A stretch of DNA of 64,000 nucleotides from Anoplopoma fimbria. Taxonomy: Eukaryota > Chordata > Actinopteri > Perciformes > Anoplopomatidae. The DNA lies in assembly GCF_027596085.1 (NCBI RefSeq), contig NC_072465.1:4958102-5022101 (forward strand), given 5' to 3'. Position 1 is the stretch's first letter; each line of letters begins with the position of its first letter. This document shows, piece after piece, positions 1 to 29,231 of this stretch. Position numbers and translations under genes: made by a program. The notes under the pieces were generated by a model that had not been told where the DNA came from, ran no database searches, and worked only from the letters and a program-made list of their open reading frames with translations.

Positions 1-194
1 AAAATCTGTGAGGGCGTCATTGTAATGACAGTAAACAATGTCATTAAGCATTAACTATTGTTGTGAAAAGTGTCATGCTTTTCAGCATCACTTTAAGAAT
101 TACAAAATAATTTAAAACAAACTATGTGATCAACTTAGCATTTATTTATTTTTTTGTTCACTTGGCACATTAAATGGTAGGCTGTGTTCAAATC

Positions 195-420
195 TCAATC
201 CATTTTAAGCCACACTAGCGCCACGGTTCTATGGATGGCAACTTTGGTCCCGACCTGAATATCTTCAAAACTACTGGACTGTTTGCCAGAGATCCATGGT
301 GCCCAGATGACAAACTCATGATGATCCGCTGACTTTCCCTCTTGCCAATCAAACAGTTTTTTTTTGTAGTTTGTGGTTTTAGAATGAAATGCTTCAATAA
401 CTTTTAAATGGATTGCCATT
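195..420 (-). repeat. decayed interspersed repeat, copy 1
   Basis: Read on the - strand, this block has the order: a start like ATGGCAATCCAT, an AxAGTTATTGAAGxATTTCA-like part, an AAACCACAAA part, then GGAAAGTCAGxGG and a CACCATGGATC-like part. The same order occurs on the + strand at 2640-2830. I recognise the pattern as a widespread non-coding repeat of percomorph fish, but cannot name the family. It is heavily diverged and carries no coding capacity. Confidence 0.55.
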
Positions 421-1423
421 AAATGTGGTTACAGACATTCATGCTCCTCAGAGAATGAATAGTAAAAACTTTGGTGAACCCTTCTTTTTTTATCTAGCAC
501 TTTTAATGTCAGCCTGTCAGCACCCCAAACTAAGATGTAGACGTTGATCCAACATAGAGGGTGGCAGCAAAAAAGCTGACCCACTCTAAACTTTTGCTGC
601 AACAACAATGCATTGCTTTGGCCTCATTCTTGGCCATACCTGTTAACGTGAACGACACATTTTTACTTCAAGATTGTTGCGCCCGTCTCACTGGTACCTT
701 AAACAGCACGCCCACACCAACGCAGACATCTCTGATGTTTTAATGAAGTCTTCTTTGTTTGCAGTGAAGGTATTCTGGTAACATAATGTCAAGTGGTAAT
801 CATGTACTGTGTATCATCATTTTAGAGTTTACAGCAGTGGTTAAATGATTGACCAGGTGTTTCTTTAAGTTGCGCTGTTGCTGCTCAATTTAACACCTGC
901 CAGTCAGTATCGTCATACACAAAAATTACTGATGATTCAGTATTTCTTTTGCAGTGGTATAAAAATCTCTGATGCGCTGTTAGTGTTAAGTAATTGGTAC
1001 AAACTAGCTTTATATCATCTCAATGGTACTATACTATGTTTCAGCAGCAGGTAGATGTTTTGAATATGGAAAACTGCAACCATTAAGGGATGAGAAAGGA
1101 ATCTGTCGGAAAAGATAAATAATGTCTCATCTGTCTGTTTTTGCCATCTATACATTTGTCTGCTTGTCTCCCCATCTTATTATCCATCTTCCTTACTCTT
1201 TCTCTCCCCCTCTAAATACTCATCAGTATGCCAAGGCAGTGGTATGACCTATTAAATGTCATTTGTCAAATTGCAGCCAACTGGCTTGCTTGCAATCAGG
1301 CTCAATGTGAATATATTTTGACATGTGTTTTTCCTGCCCTCCGTTGAGTGCCTAAGGACCTGTGACAGCCCGAAGCCTCTCTGAATACTAATACAGTTAG
1401 CACTAATACAGTTGGCAAGGACG

Positions 1424-1531
<108 letters not shown>

Positions 1532-1674
1532 GGAGCACTGTCAGCAAAGTGACACAGCTAAGGCAATCTCCATATTCCTATAATATAGTACCTGACAGTC
1601 ACAGCAAGTGGCACTGTCACCTTTGATCAGTGACAAAATGTGTCAGCCAGCTAACATAAAATCCTGCTCTTCAG

Positions 1675-1701
1675 ACACACACACACACACACACACACAC
1701 A
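1675..1701. repeat. (AC)n microsatellite, 27 bp
   Basis: Short uninterrupted AC array about 150 bp from the larger one at 1433-1527. Confidence 0.95.
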
Positions 1702-2639
1702 TCAGCGGAAATATGATTAAGTATGCCGACATATTCATACAAAAATGCAGACACACACATGCAGGATAGCAAGTCTTTGTGAGAGCTGGTCATGTGTTTC
1801 CCAGCAGTGGAATCTGCTCCCTGGAGGCCAGCTGGATGACACAGATGTTTGTGGGCTTTGGGAGCAGATGCTGCTGAGCTCCTGGAGCACCGTTTTTGTA
1901 CTTCGTGGCCAAGTTGCAGAGTCATACTTTGGCATGATTTGATCAAAAACAGGTACACAATGGTGAGTGTAGCTCTTACCTAAGAGGTGATCGAATGGGA
2001 TCCAAATATTTTCCTTTGGGATGGCGCAAGACGGCACAACACATCAGAAGAAAAGTTGGGTCAGTAGAGTGGAGAAGGTTGATTGCTGGACTGAGAAAGA
2101 AGAGTTTGATGGAGGTTTGAAGTAAATGGTCAAGAAGATGTTTAGTAGTTTAGACAACCAAATGTTTTAGAGGGCCAGAGAGTGTAGACACAGACACAGA
2201 GGACCAGACAGTTGTGTGAACAAAGGATTAATCTAAGGCTTGCTCAATCATATCAGCAAAGCTTAAGTCTAGAGTGAAACAGGTTGAAAAGGTTAAATCA
2301 CTCACCTGATTAAATTTGACAGATGATGTTTCGCCAAATCCAAAAACGTCCTATCCTAGAAATATCCCTGTTAGGGTTAAGTAAGAGAGATGGGTAAAAA
2401 AGTAGTGCTATAACTAACTGTTTAATTTGGTATATATTATGTCAGCAAATAGTGGCAATGCCTCTCATGAAGTCCCACAGCCAAGCTAATGATGACATCA
2501 TCAAATAGCTTTTTCTGTTCAACCAACAGTCCGAAAACCCAAAGAATTACACTTCACTGTTAAGACCATAAAAAAGAGCAGATAATCCTTAAAATAAAGA
2601 TGATGTTTGTCTTTCCTGCATAAAATGACTTTAGTGGGA

Positions 2640-2830
2640 AATCCATCCAACAGTTGTCAAGACATTTCACTGTGAACCAGAAATGTCAACCTGTGTGGGT
2701 GATTACTACAGGAAAAGTCAGGGGTTTCACCAAAGTCAGCAGGATAGATCCTATGGGGACAATGAATATGTGTTCAAAATTTCATGGCACTCGATTCATT
2801 AGTTGTTGAGGCGCTGGCATGGCTGAACCA
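2640..2830 (+). repeat. decayed interspersed repeat, copy 2
   Basis: The blocks ATCCATCCAACAGTTGTCAA, ACATTTCACTGTGAACCAGA, GGAAAAGTCAGGGG, CACCAAAGTCA and TTTCATGGCACTCGATTC follow one another in the order of a common fish interspersed repeat. A related block lies inverted at 195-420. It is non-coding and diverged, and the family name is not known to me. Confidence 0.6.
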
Positions 2831-3355
2831 TTACACTATACATTCTTTGAGTTGTAAAGCTCTCTATTCCTTGGCTCTAGTAATGATTATTAATGCTTCT
2901 GTTTACTTGCGTGTGTGTTTTGTGTCAAGATTTTTGTTTCAACTGATCCGTCATGTTCGCGGACCTCAACATTGTTTTCTCCCTGGTTATTGTTATGGTT
3001 CGGTTTCTGCTCACATGGCCATGGAAATGTACTGATTGGCTCAAGCTGGAGTTGAGTGAGCTAGTAAAGTTTTGGCAGGCGGCGGCAAACCTCAGTCATT
3101 TTCAATGGACATAAACATCACTGCTGCTCTGCTTTCAGAGTAGTGATTTCCTCCGCTAACTGATGGTTTAAATAACAGCTACACATTTGGTCTGTGAAAT
3201 CATACACTGAAACAAGATAAATACATGCCATCTCTTATTTGCCTTGCCAATAAACATTTTGACGGTGTAATTGTGCGATCCATTGTTTTTTACTGGGATA
3301 TGTGTAGTCCTGTCTGTTAACATGAGGACTGGATTGTGTGGCCATCATCATCATC

Positions 3356-3381
3356 CACACACACACACACACACACACACA
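3356..3381. repeat. (CA)n microsatellite
   Basis: Short CA array, followed within about 12 bp by the CTTGG pentamer tract. Confidence 0.9.
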
Positions 3382-3393
3382 TGCACATGCACA

Positions 3394-3431
3394 CGTGGCT
3401 TGGCTTGGCTTGGCTTGGCTTGGCTTGGCTT
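3394..3431. repeat. (GGCTT)n pentamer tandem repeat
   Basis: About seven near-perfect copies of a GGCTT/CTTGG pentamer, just after a CA array. Confidence 0.9.
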
Positions 3432-3934
3432 CGTGGTGCTGAATAGGCCATGGTAGCTGAGGCATTATACTAGGCAGGGAGGAGGAGACCGAGTCAGCAG
3501 TGAGCAGCATGAAGCAGTGTGGATTTTATGCTGCCTGGCTGCCTTCATGCTAGCCTAGCGTGGAAAGACTCGGGCTGTCTGCGTGGCTGTGTGCTAGTCT
3601 ACCATGACATGAAGCTGAGGTCTAAATGTGCCCTCAACACTTCTGGCAGACCTCTTTGTAACTCTAGAATGTCAAAACCATGCGGTTCGCCCACTGGCCC
3701 AATGGTAAGAGAAAATGTCCCCCTTTTGACTTCAAGTTCAGCACCTGCAACCATTTACAACCAGGTGGTTCCTCAAAGTGTCCTCGAGCGATACACTGAG
3801 TCACTCAGTCACAAGCTGCACAGGATAGCAGTGTAACTGTATGATGACAGCTCACTCGGTCACTGTTTACTGGCTTTCATACTGATTTAATTGTATATAT
3901 TGTCATTGCTAAATGTTATAATATATGTTATATA

Positions 3935-4104
3935 CAGTGGGTACGGAAAGTATTCAGACCCCTTTAAATTTTTCACTCTTTGTTTCATTGCAGCCATTTG
4001 CTAAAATCGAAAAACTCCTTCATTGTTAATTTTTTTGATTAGGAAAGGCACACACCTGTCATTAATGTACACTCAGCAAATGAGAATCCCATCTTGACAG
4101 AAAA
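3935..4104 (+). repeat. left inverted repeat of the Tc1-like element
   Basis: The outer 80 bp or so match the reverse complement of 5211-5290 almost exactly. The inner part (CATTAATGTACACTCAGCAA, then CCCATCTTGACAG) also matches the right end, but here it is interrupted by roughly 28 bp and 8 bp of extra sequence, so the two ends are no longer equal in length. Confidence 0.9.
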
Positions 4105-4107
4105 GGC

Positions 4108-5074
4108 ACAGATCTGGCCAAGGTTACAAAGGAATTTCTGCAGCACTCAAGGTTCCTAAGAGCACAGTGGCCTCCATAATCCTTAAATGGAAGAAGTATG
4201 GGATGACCAGAACTCTTCCTAGACCTGGCCGTCCAGCCAAACTGAGCAATCGTGGGAGAAGAGCCTTGGTGAGAGAGGTAAAGAAGAACCCAAAGATCAC
4301 TGTGGCTGAGCTCCAGAGATGCAGTAGGGAGATGGGAGAAAGTTCCACAAAGTCAACTATCACTGCAGCCCTCCACCAGTCGGGGCTTTATGGCAGAGTG
4401 GCCCGACGGAAGCCTCTCCTCAGTGCAAGACATATGAAAGCCCGCATAGAGTTTGCCAAAAAACACATGGAGGACTCCCAAACTATGAGAAATAAGATTC
4501 TCTGGTCTGATGAGACCAAGATTGAACTTTTGGCGTTAATTCTAAGCGGTATGTGTGGAGAAAACCAGGCACTGCTCATCACCTGCCCAATACAATCCCA
4601 ACAGTGAAACATGGTGGTGGCAGCATCATGCTATGGGGGTGTTTTTCAGCTGCAGGGACAGGACGACTGGTTGCAATTGAAGGAAAGATGAATGCGGCCA
4701 AGTACAGAGATATCCTGGAAGAAAACCTCCTCCAGAGTGCTCAGGACCTCAGACTGGGCCGAAGGTTCACCTTCCAACAAGACAATGACCCGAAGCACAC
4801 AGCTAAAATAACAAAGGAGTGGCTTCGGAACAAGTCTGTGACCATTCTTGACTGGCCCAGCCAGAGCCCTGACCTAAACCCAATTGAGCATCTCTGGAGA
4901 GACCTGAAAATGGCTGTCCACCAACGTTCACCATCCAACCTGACAGAACTGGAGAGGATCTGCAAGGAAGAATGGCAGAGGATCCCCAAATCCAGGTGTG
5001 AGAAACTTGTTGCATCATTCCCAAGAAGACTCATGGCTGTACTAGCTCAAAAGGGTGCTTCTACTCAATACTGA
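4108..5074 (+). pseudogene. Tc1-family transposase, frameshifted and N-terminally truncated
   Basis: Homology starts at a GQGYKGISAALK-like segment at about 4116, so the first DNA-binding helices are missing (other family members start some 40 residues earlier, from memory). The second helix-turn-helix and GRPAK hinge follow (about 4167-4260). The catalytic triad is present: D in WSDET at 4509-4511, D in QQDND at 4781-4783, and E in NPIEHLW at 4886-4888, with 34 residues between the last two, which defines DD34E. Reading frame is lost in the TTTT run at about 4525-4533 by what looks like a one-base deletion. The second frame then runs to the TGA at 5072-5074. The family acts by cut-and-paste at TA sites; this copy is dead. 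Confidence 0.95.
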
Positions 5075-5156
5075 GCAAAGGGTCTGAATACTTATGACCA
5101 TGTGATATTTCAGTTTTTCTTTTTTAATAAATTTGCAAAAATTTCTACATTTCTGT

Positions 5157-5290
5157 TTTTTTCTGTCAAGATGGGTTGCTGAGTGTACATTAATGCGAAA
5201 AAAAATGAACTTTTTCGATTTTAGCAAATGGCTGCAATGAAACAAAGGGTGAAAAATTTAAAGGGGTCTGAATACTTTCCGTACCCACTG
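5157..5290 (-). repeat. right inverted repeat of the Tc1-like element
   Basis: Reverse complement of the left end, ending CCGTACCCACTG at the TA at 5291-5292. It lacks the two small insertions present in the left repeat, so it probably shows the older form. Confidence 0.9.
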
Positions 5291-6643
5291 TACTTGTAAG
5301 TTTACCCTAAAAATGAATTGAAACATCCTGTGAACATCAGTGACTTGAAAATTAGGTCACAAAACACTTTTTTCAGGCATCAAATTCACAATATGAAACT
5401 AAAACATCTTTATGATAGAGCCACAGGTGGCAACAACCAATTAATAAAAATAATTCAAGTCATAAACACCTGAGACAATTTAATCAATAGCACAAAAAAA
5501 ACATTTGATAAGACAAACAATCCTTAGAATAAAATTGAAACAAAATAATTAAAAAACACTGGGGTAATAAATTATGTTATCAAAGAGAGAGAAGTAAGTA
5601 AGTAATGTTTACCCTGTTCACCTGTGGTGTATCCCCTTAAGGCACTTGCACAATAATCTGATGGACTAATAAATCAGATCCCTGATATTGTGGAGAGCTT
5701 AGCTGTTTTGCCTGAGGAGTCAGACAAAAGTCAAACATTTCAGTTCCCACTGTGTCTAAGTCTAGATCTGTGCATTAGATATTTACAGTGACGTTGTTGA
5801 AATGGCTGCTTATCGAGTTACTTTGCATATCTGGCATGTTGTGTGAGGGTTTGCCTTTCATTTCTTATGAGCCAATTACTTTTGCACATTTTTTGTTCAA
5901 ATTAAAAGCAGTTCTGATGGGTATAGCTTCTCTGAAACTCATTATCGGGCCACAGAAATGAACATTGAATGGACAAATTGTTGGAGAGGAGTATTTCATC
6001 GTCCTTTGGCCACACATATCTGGGTTTTAATCTTTCTTTACTTGAGGACAGGAAGGTTATGAGCAATGTTCTGTCTATCAGGTGCAATGGTGATGCATAA
6101 GTCTGTCTCCAAGGTTACGACATCTCATAAACAATAGCAAAAACAAACAAAAGCCGTGCTCCCTTGGGCTGTTTTGAGATATCTTAGTTTTGTTTTTAGA
6201 GCAAATCAGAGCGGTGACAAACGGATTTGAAGTTGTGGTGAAACTCATTCAACAGCAGGTAACACACTGCACGCATTTCTCAGCTCCAATGAAAATAAAA
6301 AATACTTTTCTATCGTGATGTTCACAGTTGTATGATGCACTGGTTTAAGAAAGGGAAAGAAAAGGAGGGAGAGACGGATTCCTTCCCAATCCCCTTTTTT
6401 CACCACTTCTCTTTCTGTCTCTGCCTTTCTCCATTCCTCATTCAGCTGAGAGATTGATTGCATCTGTCATCTCCTTCAATCACTCCACCAACAGCAGGTT
6501 AAAGCATTGCATTTGTTGTTCAGAGCTTGTTGACGTGATTAGAGCTGGGGGAAAAAATAGCACCACAGTGATTTGCTCACATGTCTTCAACCCTGTTTAT
6601 TTGATTTAATAACTCACATAACCAAACACACAGTGTTTTTCAA

Positions 6644-6680
6644 GTGTGCGTGCGTGCGTGCGTGCGTGCATGCGTGCGTG
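6644..6680. repeat. (GTGC)n tetramer tandem repeat
   Basis: About nine GTGC copies with one GCAT variant. Confidence 0.9.
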
Positions 6681-6780
6681 CCCTGAGCCCTCTCTTCACT
6701 ATAAATGGCTTATCAATTTTAATCAGGCCACATGTGGTTTTCAGATGTTCCATTTATGCCAGGCATTACACACACGCAGC

Positions 6781-6781
<1 letters not shown>

Positions 6782-6877
<96 letters not shown>
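6782..6877. repeat. (AC)n microsatellite, 96 bp
   Basis: Uninterrupted AC array. A short tandem TGCCAGGGGTG duplication follows at about 6890-6915. Confidence 0.98.
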
Positions 6878-6879
<2 letters not shown>

Positions 6880-8482
6880 CACGCTCAGTGTGCCAGGGGT
6901 GTGCCAGGGGTGTCAAAACCAAGTCATAAATCATTGGTGGATCAGTCTTTCCAGATCCTCTGAAGGAACCAATTTGTCTGTCTCTCACTACACCCGTTGC
7001 AGTTCTTTTTTTGGCTATTTTTCTCAACTACATTTCAAGCTGATGTAAAATATTAAGCCTTTATTGAATATTGTGAAATATTACTTGGAACGGTAAAAGA
7101 AACGGTATCCCGTACTACATAGATTTGAATTACTCAGTTAAAGGAAAGAAAAAAGGTTAAGTAAAAAGTTGAAATTAGTTTCTACATCAAGTCCACTAAC
7201 TTTCTCTTTCAATTTACAAGTACAACGTTACTACTTACATTGAGTAATAGTGGCTTTAACTCCAACATCCCCCTGCATTTTTTCCTCTCACCAGTCTGTC
7301 TCTCTCTCTTCCTGGCCTGGAAAAAAACCCAGAATTCATCGTGGTGGTAATAAAAGACAGGTGCACTTTTATTCTTTTTTGAAAGCTCTCTCATCTCACC
7401 ACAGTTGGAAAACAGAGGCAGAGTCACTCTGCATAGTATAATGGGGGCTGGATACCAAATCTACATCAAATACAATTTTCAGACCATCTCTAAGGACTGA
7501 GAGAATTTGCTTGTGTATGCCCAGATGGACCAGATTTCCAGTTTCCAGTGGAACATTTCTGAATACTCCATGTACCAGGCCCGTTTGTCAGGCAACAATC
7601 AAATGTTCGGTTCAGTTCTGTCCATTCGTCCGTTGTTTTCTTTCAACAACTGTCCATCCGATCGACTCCACACTTGGCGGGGATATCGTTGAGGACCCAA
7701 GGAAGGGCGTTGTCGAGTGCGAGCTTTTGAGAGCTAAGGGACTAAGTTATTAAGAGTTTGCTATGTACCCACTGTGTAGTGTATTAAGAGGGGACCCCTA
7801 ATAACTGTTACACCGCCAACGTCATGCTGGAAACAGCTTGCTCTCGGTCGAGAGAGCCCCTAAATGAAATGAAAAAAAATAAATGAGAAGCCTGCTTTTG
7901 TTTATTTCTTTGTGATAGAAGGGAAAGCGTGACAGGCTTAGATTTGCCTCACCCTTTTAATACTGTTATTCATGATCATTTCAGAAACATAGTTTGCTGT
8001 GCTCAGCAGAATTAGTACTCGTTTGGCCAGCTCTATGTCGTACTTTGTTTTTAAAATGGCCTTTGCTAAAACTCCAAGTCATTGTAAAGATCTTGAAAGT
8101 CTTACGTTCAGCTCTCAGAGAGCAGATGCAGCACATGCATACATGTTAATCTCCTTCAGAGTGTTTATATGAGGTCAGTTCATCTGGTCAAAGTGCCTAA
8201 TAAGCTCATTAAGAGGCATAAACACAGTTCATGTACTGTCTTTGTGCTGCGGCTGACTCAGAGTTGGATCGCTCCAGCTTTTGCCGACGTGCTAACGTAG
8301 TCTGATGGAACAGGAGGAGGAGGCGGAGCAGATGGATGAATGATCCTCTTGTTGCTGTGATCAAAGACTGATGACACAACTCAGTGTCACTTTATTTATT
8401 TCTCTCTTTGGTTTTTGTTTTTGTTCTCTCTCTCTCTTCCTTCCTGTCCTTCTCTGCCATTCCTGCAGCATAAGATGACAGG

Positions 8483-8484
<2 letters not shown>

Positions 8485-8542
<58 letters not shown>

Positions 8543-8555
8543 GCGTGTGTGTGTG
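8485..8555. repeat. (GT)n microsatellite with GC interruptions
   Basis: GT array of about 70 bp broken twice by GC near its 3' end. Confidence 0.97.
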
Positions 8556-8728
8556 GTCTGACTGTGTGTCATTTGCCCCTTGCCTTGGCAATGCCGTTGA
8601 TTTCCTCCCGCTGTAACTTCCTGTCTGAGCCGATTTAGTGTTTCCAGTGGCAACACTCTCACTCCAACCATCACTTTTAGAGCCCTCCCTCCATCCCTCT
8701 GTTCCTCCTTTCAAGTTTGCTCCATCTA

Positions 8729-8755
8729 TCCATCCATCCATCCATCCATCTATCC
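8729..8755. repeat. (TCCA)n tetramer repeat
   Basis: Short run of TCCA copies with ATCT variants, in the last 250 bp of the intron. Confidence 0.85.
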
Positions 8756-8974
8756 ATTCAGGACTGCCAGACCACAGCCTGTCTCATTCATTAATCATCA
8801 GCAGTGAGAAGGATCAAGGGAGCAGTCAGATGAGAAAGAGGAAACAGAGAAAGGTGGCAGGAATGACAAGTGCAGGAGATTGGAGGTTAAAGATGAAACT
8901 TGAACCTCCAGAAAATGAAAAAAAAGGAATGCTGAGATAATCCTGATGATTAAAACTCTACTTCTTTTTTTCAG

Positions 8975-26824
<17,850 letters not shown>

Positions 26825-26843
26825 CAGCTCGTCCTCTTTGACC

Positions 26844-26878
26844 GTCCTGAGTCCTGAGTCCTGAGTCCTGAGTCCTGA
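26844..26878. repeat. (GTCCTGA)5 minisatellite
   Basis: Five perfect heptamer copies starting 20 bp after the stop codon of slc25a26, inside the 3'UTR. Confidence 0.97.
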
Positions 26879-27136
26879 CCTGGTGGAAGAACCGCATGGG
26901 AAGCAACTCTGGAAGTAGTGACCGCGTCCCCTGGAGGAGTCGTCCACATGCCCGGTGGCATTAACCCCAGGCTGCTGCATTCCTGCTCATCAGTGCCCTG
27001 AGTTTAACAGACTGAGATCACACACTTCTGTAACGGCATCTGTGGTTTGGTGAAATGGAGCCACGCCCTGTCACACAAGGCTAGCAATGAGCCATTTCTA
27101 CTGTTAATGTGTGTGTATGGATCAATGAGTTGTGGT

Positions 27137-27142
27137 ATTAAA
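27137..27142 (+). terminator. slc25a26: polyadenylation signal ATTAAA of slc25a26
   Basis: Common variant hexamer, followed at 27143-27180 by a T run and the GT-rich stretch TTGAGGTGAGGTTTGGTG, as expected of a downstream element. It is the only good candidate within 400 bp of the stop. Confidence 0.65.
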
Positions 27143-27820
27143 GACTCTTTTTTTTATACGTTGAGGTGAGGTTTGGTGATTCGACTCGCTGTAAGCTACA
27201 TCTTATATCTACCTCTACTTTGTTTCATGATCATTTTAGTGTTTTATCCATATTTTTCTCTCTGCTAAGCCAGGCCACCTGTGTTAAAGACCCACTGGGG
27301 GGAGGGACACGGTAATATGTCACCATTGTTACATTCCCGCTGGAGCACAACTGAGCTCATCCACCTGCAGGAGCTTTAATTTAATACTTAGGATGCCTAC
27401 AACAATAGAGCGCTTGTTAAATTAACAGGGCGATAGTTTTATTAGGAGCCTCCGGTGGCTTGCACAAGTTTTTGTATTAGTTTGGGGTATAGCTGACATG
27501 CTTATTGTGAAATATTTGTATTAGTTAGGTGGCTTGATTGGATGGTTGATTGATTTGACATTGGAGCTCTTGTCAAAAAGAGTATAACGGTTGAATTCTT
27601 AATCTCAAACCTGTGAAAGTGCAGGATTATTCAAAATGGGTTTGTTAATCATAGTAGAGCGATGGTGTTACATAAGTAGCTATAGTTTTGAGAGAACATC
27701 TGTGAATTCCTCCATCCAAAGAAGGTACGTATGGTAAGTGTTGAAGAAATGGATTTTCACTGCAAAGATTTATTCCTGTTTTTCACTAGATTGATACTGC
27801 TCTTGTGTCAGTGCTTCAAA

Positions 27821-28022
27821 CAGTTAGCTACAGCCAGCATCCTGTTAGCTTAGCTTAGCACAAAGACCGGTAGCAGGCGAAAAACGGCTAGCCTGGCTCT
27901 GTCCAATAGTAAACAGCCAACTAGCAGCATCTCTAGGCTCAGGGACGGGCTTCCTGCTCTCCCCTGTTGTCAGTCTTTATGCTAAGCTAAACTAGCAGGC
28001 TGCTGGCTGTATCTACAGCTGT
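27821..28022. mobile_element. MITE-like non-autonomous element
   Basis: About 200 bp with imperfect terminal inverted repeats of about 47 bp. The left end is CAGTTAGCTACAGCCAGCAT, with TTAGCTTAGCTTAGCACAAA after it; the right end reads as its complement (GCATAAAGAC, TACAGCCAGCAG on the other strand). The TTAGCTTAGC / GCTGGCTGTA ends and the GCTAGCCTGGCTCTGTCCAA core are familiar from many teleost genomes. It has no coding capacity. A small fragment with similar GCTAGCTAAA... words lies at about 50825-50865. Confidence 0.75.
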
Positions 28023-28434
28023 ACTTTTATTGTATTTAAGTTCATTTCTTAAACTAAAGGAAGTGCACAAACCCAAGGGGCAGTTGACCCAAATCTCAAA
28101 AGCATATTTTCCCAGTGGGCCTTTCAGAAGCTTTTTATATTATTTGCCAAGTTTCTGAATTGTCAGCTGCTGAGGCCTAATAAGAAAAGTATCTGCATGA
28201 CTTGATTAAATGAGGAAAATAAATCTTTGTTCAACTAAAAGCCTTTTTATGAGGTAAATAATTTGTTTTCTCAGGGGCTCGTTCAATAGTTGACAGGTTT
28301 AAGATGCATGTTCTCTTTTGTAGTCATAGTAACAAGATGCCCTCTGCTGCACCAGCCAATTGTAAGCTTAATAATTGTCTCCACTATCCACTCTTGTCCT
28401 TTTTTTCAAATTAAGAGCACAGAGCTATCGGAGA

Positions 28435-28614
<180 letters not shown>

Positions 28615-28974
28615 TCTTGTATTCAGTGAATTAGCCGTTGTCCGTGCACTCACCACAGACGGTAAAACTGAAGCCTTGGTAAACCCCGTCAGGAGACGGA
28701 TGGCCTCACAGGTGGGAGTGTTTGTCATTCTGCTTGTCCCCGGGCTGTTGGACAACAATGGTTGGCGTGTGATTGGTGGAGGCCACGGCCCGTAGCATGT
28801 CAGTCATCCGGTGACAAACGTCCATCTGGAATGCACATTCTGGTCAGCCGCTGACCCTCAATCAGCCCAACTCCAAAGAAAATATTTTAAACAGCCCGCA
28901 GAAGGAAAAAAAAAATCTGCCTGCTGTCTTTGGAGCTTCAGGGAGCCATGACATATTCCTGTATGGAAGATTAG

Positions 28975-28977
<3 letters not shown>

Positions 28978-29015
<38 letters not shown>

Positions 29016-29028
29016 TGAGAGAGAGAGA
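28978..29028. repeat. (TG)n followed by (GA)n
   Basis: TG array of about 36 bp that changes into a short GA array. Confidence 0.95.
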
Positions 29029-29225
29029 GTGTGTGAGGCACAAGCTTCTTCACTGCTTTGAGGATCAAGGTCTCTGGATGTTTTTGTCTTTGAATTGATG
29101 TCTTCTCCATAACCACGCTCACATGTGACATTTTTTGACTCTATTGTTTGTCCCTCCTTTAATTCTTTTTTTTATATACAGGAAAGAAAACAGCCAAAAC
29201 GCTTGCAATAATAGCAAAATGTGAT

Positions 29226-29231
29226 TTTATT
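29226..29231 (-). terminator. lrig1: distal polyadenylation signal AATAAA of lrig1
   Basis: Canonical hexamer on the - strand, with T-rich and GTTTTGGCTGTTTTC-type sequence 20 to 50 bases downstream. It is chosen as the main end because the upstream sequence looks like continuous 3'UTR. Confidence 0.6.

Larger units (their letters stand above)
3935..5290 (+). mobile_element. Tc1-like DNA transposon, inactive copy
   Basis: A 1356-bp Tc1/mariner element with both ends intact. It starts CAGTGGGTACGG and ends with the reverse complement of that. It is flanked by the TA target duplication typical of the superfamily (3933-3934 and 5291-5292). The inverted repeats are long, about 170 bp on the left and 134 bp on the right. 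Inside lies a DD34E transposase reading frame on the + strand with a one-base frameshift and no N-terminus. It sits in an slc25a26 intron, in the same orientation as the host gene. The ends could still be mobilised in trans, but this copy cannot encode a working enzyme. Confidence 0.95.
5293..8974 (+). other. slc25a26: slc25a26 intron, 3' part
   Basis: No exon seen. It contains an AT-rich stretch after the transposon, a GTGC tetramer tract (about 6644-6680), an (AC)n array (6782-6877), a (GT)n array (8485-8555), a TCCA tetramer run (about 8729-8755) and a CAGATTTCC... to GAGAGCCCC block (7520-7862) that looks like a decayed repeat but was not identified. The intron ends in CTTCTTTTTTTCAG at 8974. 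Confidence 0.75.
26825..27165 (+). other. slc25a26: slc25a26 3'UTR (predicted)
   Basis: Runs from the stop to the likely cleavage zone after ATTAAA at 27137-27142. It begins with five perfect tandem copies of the heptamer GTCCTGA (26844-26878). The end is inferred from the signal and the GT-rich stretch after it. Confidence 0.65.

Noticed and set aside
7520..7862. Possible gene or known transposon
   Set aside because: Some words resemble fish repeats, but I could not define ends, inverted repeats or a coding frame.
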